A DNA stretch of 64,000 nt from Galactobacter sp052108535 (lineage in GTDB: Bacteria > Actinomycetota > Actinomycetes > Actinomycetales > Micrococcaceae). A program made the translations under genes and the position numbers. Numbering within the stretch: position 1 is the stretch's first letter; every line of letters begins with the position of its first letter. The notes below the pieces were generated by a model. The model was given only the letters and a program-made list of their open reading frames with translations. It was not told where the DNA came from and made no database searches. The stretch lies in assembly GCA_052108535.1 (NCBI GenBank), contig JBQDZM010000007.1, positions 23,701-87,700 of the forward strand, given 5' to 3'. Of the stretch, positions 59,502 through 64,000 are shown one piece after another.

Positions 59502-59645
59502 GAATCGAGGCGTTCAATCCGCCCGCAGGAGCGAACCGAACGGATAAAAGTTTAGCATGCAAAGGTCTCCCGCGGCGCATCGGGGTAACGCGATCCCGGA
59601 CACATTTGGGTCGGCGTCGCGCCTCAGCCCCGGACCGCGCGTCTA

Positions 59646-60650
59646 CTAGCGCAGCGCGATCCGCTCCAGGTCGTCCGGGACCAGGAAGCGGTCCCCCATG
59701 AGCTCGGAACCGATCTCCCAGGCGGCGTCTCGCGCGTCCCCCGGGACCAGGTGATGCAGTGCGAGTCGCTTCGCACCGGCGGCTTGGGCTACCCGCACCG
59801 CACCCTGCACGGGCGTGTGGGCACCATAGTGGTGGTCGTGTGAGGCTTGCGCGACGTCCTCCGGCATGTCCGCGACGAGTTCATCCACCCAGCGATGGTC
59901 GATCGCCTCGTGCAGCAGCAGGTCCACACCGGCGGCCAGCCGTGCGGTGTTGTCGTGTTCACGCGTGTCACCGGAGATGGCGACGGATCCACCCTCGGTG
60001 TCGAATCGGTATCCGAAGGCCGGCGCCATGGGCGGGTGCGCCACGAGGATTGCGCTGACCTTGACCCTGTCGTCCTCGAACACCACGAACGGCTCCATGT
60101 CCGGCGTCGGGTTGTCATTGGCGTGGAATGCGGCAGATTCAGGGATGACGAGGTCCCGCACATCCAAGAGGTCATCGGGGTGGGACCAGAGATTGTCCAA
60201 CACGCGATCATTGAGGTCCGTGGCGAAGGCCGCCTGCACGGCCTGGAACATAGCCCGTGTTCCAGGCGTTGGTGCGCTCGGATGCACGACGCGTGGTGTC
60301 GTGGTGGCGCGCGGCGACACCGGCGTGAGGACGCCGCGGTCCGGCGGCCCGTAAACGGGCAGTGGGCCGCGTTCGGGGTCACGGTGACCCAGACCGAACA
60401 GCACGAGCGACGGCACGTCTACGACGTGGTCGGAGTGCAGGTGGGTGATGAAGACGCCCCCGAGCTGGTCCATCTCCAACACGGCCTCCGTCATTTGACG
60501 ACCGGCACCGTATCCAAGGTCCACGACGTAGTGCCGATCTCCCACCACCACGGCAGTGGAGATGCCCGCACGCTTGCGGCGTCCGCTGCGCCACCAGACG
60601 GGCCCGCCTGCCGTGCCAAGGGTGACCACGGAGGTGGATTGCTGAGACAT
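59646..60650 (-). CDS. Metallo-beta-lactamase-fold hydrolase (RNase Z/arylsulfatase-like)
   Basis: This is a 334-aa hydrolase. The zinc motif THLHSDH is at residues 69-75. The bridging Asp lies in ISGDTREHD, and further His in LLLHEAIDH and ALHHLVPGD. A long insert at about 100-190 differs from tRNase Z. It resembles MBL hydrolases annotated as AtsA-type arylsulfatase or phosphorylcholine esterase; the substrate is unknown. ATG 60650 has AGGAG 5 nt upstream; the frame upstream to 60737 looks non-coding. Confidence 0.85.
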   Translation of the reverse strand: MSQQSTSVVTLGTAGGPVWWRSGRRKRAGISTAVVVGDRHYVVDLGYGAGRQMTEAVLEMDQLGGVFITHLHSDHVVDVPSLVLFGLGHRDPERGPLPVYGPPDRGVLTPVSPRATTTPRVVHPSAPTPGTRAMFQAVQAAFATDLNDRVLDNLWSHPDDLLDVRDLVIPESAAFHANDNPTPDMEPFVVFEDDRVKVSAILVAHPPMAPAFGYRFDTEGGSVAISGDTREHDNTARLAAGVDLLLHEAIDHRWVDELVADMPEDVAQASHDHHYGAHTPVQGAVRVAQAAGAKRLALHHLVPGDARDAAWEIGSELMGDRFLVPDDLERIALR

Positions 60651-60699
60651 GCGAACTCCTGACGTTGTGGGTGGTGCGATGAGCGGGCCGACCTTCAGG

Positions 60700-60712
60700 C
60701 TAGGTGACCTAG
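60700..60712. promoter_or_regulatory. Palindrome between the metallo-hydrolase and the binding-protein genes
   Basis: CTAGGT-G-ACCTAG is a perfect 6-1-6 palindrome 50 nt before ATG 60650, upstream of the metallo-hydrolase gene. It is a possible operator. Confidence 0.4.
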
Positions 60713-60743
60713 CTAACGCGTGGCTAGAGCCTGCCAAACTTTT

Positions 60744-60783
60744 TTAGTCACTCTTGACTAAGCACTGGGTTTCACCCTACGCT
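60744..60783 (+). promoter_or_regulatory. Promoter of the oligopeptide-binding protein gene with overlapping palindrome
   Basis: TTGACT (60754-60759), an 18-nt spacer and TACGCT (60778-60783) make a good vegetative promoter. The palindrome TTAGTCA-N4-TGACTAA (60744-60750, 60755-60761) covers the -35 box, which suggests repression by a regulator. The mRNA leader would be about 109 nt. Confidence 0.6.
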
Positions 60784-60898
60784 CAATCCACCGGTTGTGA
60801 TCTGAGGCACTTCTCCACCAGGTTTCCGCAGCCGTTCATCGCCACATCAAGGACCATCACGCGCTCGCCAGTGAGTGCCCTCACCCGAAGGCCCCCGA

Positions 60899-62671
60899 AT
60901 GTCACCCAGTTCCTCATCCCCTACCGGTTCCTTCCGCAAGCGCGGCAAGCAACTCGCAGGCATCGGCCTCGCAGCAGCCCTCGCCGTCTCCCTGGCCGCC
61001 TGCTGCGGAGGCGGAGAAAAGAAGTCCGCGGCAGGTAACAACTCCGGCTCTTCCGCCTCCGACTTCACCAAGGACGGCCTCTACGACCCGGCCAAACTCG
61101 TCGCCAAGACCGAGGCCGGAACCAAGGACGTAGACAAGATCCGCTGGAGTCTGCGCACCGGCGAACCCGCCACCCTGGACCCCATCAAGGTCGGCAACGA
61201 CTCCGACTACATCGTCGCGGCCAATCTCTGCGAGTCCCTCTACGCCGTCGACGAGAACTTCGCGGTGAAGCCCAATCTGGCCTCCGAGGCGAAGTGGAGC
61301 GACGACACCACCTTGGACATCACTCTGCGTGACGATGTGAAGTTCTGGGACGGCTCCAAGCTGACCGCCAAGGATGTCGTGGCCTCCCTGAAGCGCACGG
61401 CCGACCCCAAGTCCGGGTCCATCTATGCCTCCGCCTACGCCCTGGTCAACGACATCAAGGCCGTGGATGACACGCATGTGCAAATGACCTTCAAGGTGCA
61501 CGACGGCGACATCCTCAACGCACTGGCCACCTCACCGGGCCGCGTCGTCTCGGCAGACTTCCTCTCCAAGGCCGGCCAGGACCTCGGCACGCCCAAGGGC
61601 GGGGTCATGTGCACCGGTCCGTACTCCCTGAAGAAATGGACTCCGGGCCAGTCCGTGACCGTCGAGGCTAACCAGGACTACTGGGATGGCGCCCCCAAGG
61701 TCGGCGAGATCGACTTCATTCCGATCCAGGACGACGCCGCCATGACGTCCGCCCTGTCCTCCGGCGATCTGGATGGCGCCTTCGATATCCCAGAGTCCTC
61801 CACCCAGCAGCTGGCCAACTCCGGCAAGGGAGCCGTAACGATCGGCCCCTCCAACTCCACCATCGCCTTTGGCGGCGCTGGCGGCGCGGACAACCCTGAG
61901 GATGCCACGAAGATCCGCCAGGCCATCAGCTTGGCCGTGGATCGAGACTCAGCCGTGAAGAACCTACTCAAGGGGTACGGCGCCCCCGCCACGACGTTCA
62001 CCACTCCGTTCCAGTTCGAAGGACTGGAGCAGGCAGAGTTGTTCCAGAAGGCCTACGACGAATTGCCGCCCGCAGAGGTGGATCTCGATAAGGCCAAGCA
62101 GCTCATCGAGGAAGCTGGCGCCAAGGGCAAGACCTTGAAGGTCGTGGTTCCCTCCGGCAACCAGTTGTTGCTGAACATCGCCACCGTGGTGAAGGATGCG
62201 GCAGACAAGATCGGCTTCACCCTGAAGATTGAGCAGCGCCAGCCCGCCGAGTACGCCTCCATCTTCTACGATCCGTCCGCCCGCGAGGGCGTGGACTTCC
62301 TGGCGGCCGTTGGCTATCAGGACACCCCTGGCGTGAACACCTACGCCATGCTCCGCGCACTCCCCCCGCAGGAGGGCGGCATCTTCAACTGGGTGGGCTA
62401 TGAGGATCCCAAGGTCACGCAACTGATCCAGGGCGCCCGCACCTCGGCAAATTCCAAGGACGCTGCCGAGAAGTTCAATGAGGCCCAGGCGATCTTCTCC
62501 CAGGCCCAGCTGCAGGTCACCTTCGGCGTCCAGTACACCCGCACCTACCTGCGTGAGGGACTCACTGGAGCCACGACCTCCATCGCCCACGTCAGCTCAC
62601 CGTGGGCCAAGGACCTGGGCGGGAAGTGGCCCCCGGCCCGGTACTGGCGGAGCCCCGAGTCGACACCTTGA
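60899..62671 (+). CDS. Peptide/solute-binding lipoprotein, ABC transporter family 5 (DppA/OppA-like)
   Basis: This is a 590-aa exported protein. The signal peptide has lipobox LAAC (Cys 35) followed by a Gly/Ser/Lys-rich linker. The SBP family 5 core follows: SLRTGEPATLDPIKVGNDSD, DDVKFWDGSKLTAKDVVASL, GTGPYSLKKW-like MCTGPYSLKKWTPGQSV and RQAISLAVDRDSAVKNLL. It captures peptides or other solutes for an ABC importer. No permease or ATPase genes follow, only a terminator and an IS element. ATG 60899 has GAAGG 7 nt upstream. The last codons lie in the left arm of the terminator. Confidence 0.9.
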   Translation: MSPSSSSPTGSFRKRGKQLAGIGLAAALAVSLAACCGGGEKKSAAGNNSGSSASDFTKDGLYDPAKLVAKTEAGTKDVDKIRWSLRTGEPATLDPIKVGNDSDYIVAANLCESLYAVDENFAVKPNLASEAKWSDDTTLDITLRDDVKFWDGSKLTAKDVVASLKRTADPKSGSIYASAYALVNDIKAVDDTHVQMTFKVHDGDILNALATSPGRVVSADFLSKAGQDLGTPKGGVMCTGPYSLKKWTPGQSVTVEANQDYWDGAPKVGEIDFIPIQDDAAMTSALSSGDLDGAFDIPESSTQQLANSGKGAVTIGPSNSTIAFGGAGGADNPEDATKIRQAISLAVDRDSAVKNLLKGYGAPATTFTTPFQFEGLEQAELFQKAYDELPPAEVDLDKAKQLIEEAGAKGKTLKVVVPSGNQLLLNIATVVKDAADKIGFTLKIEQRQPAEYASIFYDPSAREGVDFLAAVGYQDTPGVNTYAMLRALPPQEGGIFNWVGYEDPKVTQLIQGARTSANSKDAAEKFNEAQAIFSQAQLQVTFGVQYTRTYLREGLTGATTSIAHVSSPWAKDLGGKWPPARYWRSPESTP

Positions 62672-62690
62672 GATGTCGACTCGGGGCTCC
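62649..62690 (+). terminator. 17-bp terminator overlapping the end of the binding-protein gene
   Basis: Arms 62649-62665 and 62674-62690 pair perfectly over 17 bp. The stop codon TGA (62669-62671) lies in the 8-nt loop. TGCAGTTTTC follows. Confidence 0.85.
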
Positions 62691-62881
62691 TGCAGTTTTC
62701 ATGCTTAAGTAATCGACAACAGTATCTTTCTTGTGGACCCAAGACGGTCGCGTTTAATCTAATACCGCAATAACGGCGAACTGTTTTTCAAATCACAAAG
62801 AACCGTTCACTTCTCCTACGAATAGCCCATGAACCATGTGGCATGGGTTATAGGACAAAAAGTGTGTCTGGCTCGGGTGTG
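62691..62881 (+). other. AT-rich gene-free stretch before the IS element
   Basis: This stretch after the terminator is clearly AT-richer than the neighbours and has no gene. It contains the candidate right end of the insertion element at 62845-62874. CCCATG/CATGGG (near 62827-62847) can form a small hairpin. Confidence 0.4.
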
Positions 62882-63975
62882 TCATGGGCGTCCTGCCCAT
62901 CCTTTGCGGGTGTAGAGGCCGTCTTCGGGTGTGGGTGTGGTGCCGTAGGTGGGGGTGCCGGTGGTTTCTTCTTCGGTCTGGGTGGTGGGTCGGGGTTGGG
63001 GTGTGTAGTGCTCTTGGCGGATGAAGCTGGTGGGGGCTGGTGGGTTGGCTGAGTGGCGGGTGAGGTACCACTCGAAGGCGCGGCGTTGGTGTTCTGGTGG
63101 CATGCCCCGGTGCAGGCGTAAGGGGAGGCGGAGTTGGGCGTTGGTGCCGCCTTCGATGATGTTGGTCGTGGATGAGGCCTCGAAGTCGGCGAGGCTGGGG
63201 TCTAAGTAGGTGAAGAGGGTCTTGTCGTTGAGGGGTTTGGCCATGGATCGGTAGGCCTTGCGGAGGCGGTCATGGGTGTACCAGGATTTCTGTCCGGCCT
63301 TGGCGTGGGAGGGGCGGAGTCCATGGGCATCGCGGGCGAGGGTGCGTTCGTTGAGGAGGGTCTTGTAGGTGGCATGCCAGGTGTTGAGTTTGCTCAGCCA
63401 TTCGGTGGCCGCGTGAGTGGTTTTGATGCCGGTGAGGTCCAGGGAGAGTTTGCGTAGTGCGCGTCCTGCCGGGGTTTTCGGGTGCCTGGTCAGGTGGGTG
63501 CGTACGTTGCGTTGGATGTGGACCAGGCAGCGCTGGACTCGGGTTTCTGGCCAGAGGTGACGTATGGCTGCGGCGAGGCCGGAGCCGCCGTCCATGACCG
63601 CTAGACGCGGTGCTGGGATGGTGCTCAGGAGTGTTTCCCAGGCGGTTTGGTTCTCTGAGTCGGCCCACTGGAATCCGATGGGTTTGCCTTCGGCGATGGC
63701 GATCAAGCAGCACCAGCGCGAGGAGAGGTAGATCCCGTCGAGTTGGACTTCGTCGTAGACGACGCCGGTGACTGGGATGGAGGGTTTCACGTTCCAGCAC
63801 CAGGCGGTTTTCCTGCGCCAGGTCCGGTCCGTTTTCGTGGTCATCTTGGCGCGGTCGGATTGGGTTTCTTTGGACTGTAGCCAGGCCAGTAATCGGTTGA
63901 GTTCATGCCCGCGGGCCACGGCTGGGTTGGGCTTGTTCGTGGACGAGGAGCCTGTCAAGTTTTCTGTGTAAACCC
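62845..63975. mobile_element. IS1249-like insertion sequence (IS256-family/mutator type)
   Basis: The candidate ends are 62845-62874 (plus strand GGGTTATAGGACAAAAAGTG, ending GGCTC) and 63948-63975 (minus strand GGGTTTACACAGAAAACTTG, ending GGCTC). They share GGGTT, an A-rich core and a CTGGCTC/CAGGCTC end, but are not identical. The 8 bp outside each end do not match, so no target duplication is visible. The element boundaries are therefore tentative. Confidence 0.5.
62882..63958 (-). CDS. IS1249-family transposase, apparently lacking the N-terminal zinc ribbon
   Basis: This is a 358-aa mutator-type transposase. The DDE residues are in VQLDGIYLSS (first Asp), LAVMDGGSGLAAAI (second) and NIIEGGTNAQLR (Glu). 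HIQRNVRTHLTRHPKTPAGR is the family C/H-type motif. WRRKTAWCWNVKPSIPVTG is typical of IS1249. Family members usually have about 40 more N-terminal residues with a Cys-X2-Cys zinc ribbon. Here the frame begins at TTG 63958 inside the terminal repeat and has no Cys pairs. It may be a short form or truncated. The C-terminus is Thr/Pro-rich. Confidence 0.85.
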   Translation of the reverse strand: MTGSSSTNKPNPAVARGHELNRLLAWLQSKETQSDRAKMTTKTDRTWRRKTAWCWNVKPSIPVTGVVYDEVQLDGIYLSSRWCCLIAIAEGKPIGFQWADSENQTAWETLLSTIPAPRLAVMDGGSGLAAAIRHLWPETRVQRCLVHIQRNVRTHLTRHPKTPAGRALRKLSLDLTGIKTTHAATEWLSKLNTWHATYKTLLNERTLARDAHGLRPSHAKAGQKSWYTHDRLRKAYRSMAKPLNDKTLFTYLDPSLADFEASSTTNIIEGGTNAQLRLPLRLHRGMPPEHQRRAFEWYLTRHSANPPAPTSFIRQEHYTPQPRPTTQTEEETTGTPTYGTTPTPEDGLYTRKGWAGRP

Positions 63976-64000
63976 TTCTGTTGGTTATTGATGGATGTGT

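Overview
The window is high-GC DNA from an actinobacterium, probably of the order Micrococcales. That placement is inferred from G/C-ending codon use, many apparently leaderless genes with a TANNNT -10 box 6-7 nt before the start codon, an IS1249-like transposase, a HAIR-type heat-shock element, DUF4190, DUF4333 and AI-2E family proteins, and bifunctional PutA. I recognise 63 apparently intact or window-truncated protein genes, four frameshifted or degenerate genes, one possible gene remnant and one tRNA-Ala. There is no rRNA, CRISPR array or prophage.

Layout. 1-6043: the start of a CopC-like copper protein, a metallo-beta-lactamase-fold hydrolase, a short-chain dehydrogenase, and a four-gene siderophore ABC importer (lipoprotein, two permeases, ATPase) with a strong hairpin after the lipoprotein gene. 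6064-13908: a frameshifted membrane protein, a MacB/FtsX-like ABC pair, an MscS channel, a DHA2 efflux pump with its TetR regulator, and an acyl-CoA dehydrogenase. 14017-21719: a mixed housekeeping and stress region with an alpha/beta hydrolase, an NAD(P)-binding protein, Hsp20 under a HAIR element, an AI-2E family protein, ferritin, TetR, an S4 RNA-binding protein, CspA and a luciferase-like oxidoreductase.

21751-34023 holds a complete 4-hydroxybenzoate/protocatechuate (beta-ketoadipate) pathway. The lower branch (pcaF, pcaI, pcaJ and an IclR regulator) lies on the minus strand. The upper branch (pobA, pcaH, pcaG, pcaB, pcaD, pcaC) lies on the plus strand. Between them sits a separate plus-strand unit: a 3-hydroxyisobutyryl-CoA hydrolase-like protein, a second IclR regulator and an unusual proline racemase homologue. 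Together the enzymes convert 4-hydroxybenzoate to succinyl-CoA and acetyl-CoA. Palindromes beside pcaF and GTTC-type half-sites before pobA are likely IclR operators.

34072-37857: an HdeD-membrane/lipase fusion, then a stretch of lower GC with two overlapping genes for exported proteins, a degenerate antitoxin-like gene and a small conserved-looking protein. 38039-45452: two histidine kinase/response regulator pairs. The first is followed by a NatAB-like ABC exporter. In the second the kinase is frameshifted at a G-run, and the small membrane protein next to it is also frameshifted at a G-run. 45464-50923: bifunctional proline dehydrogenase PutA with a divergent LysR regulator, and a 3-hydroxyacyl-CoA dehydrogenase. 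51101-59501: a START-like/epimerase fusion, a PLP decarboxylase of the Orn/Lys/Arg type, lipoproteins, glutathione peroxidase, a coiled-coil protein, a VOC protein coupled to a tiny ribbon-helix-helix protein, a LapA-domain protein and tRNA-Ala(GGC). 59646-64000: a second metallo-hydrolase, an orphan oligopeptide-binding lipoprotein and an IS1249-like transposase at the right edge.

The most notable non-coding signals are the widespread leaderless promoters, a 61-bp imperfect palindrome present twice (43012-43072 and 59308-59368), three frameshifts in short repeats or homopolymers that restore plausible proteins when one event is undone, and a ribbon-helix-helix/VOC pair with a palindrome on its promoter.
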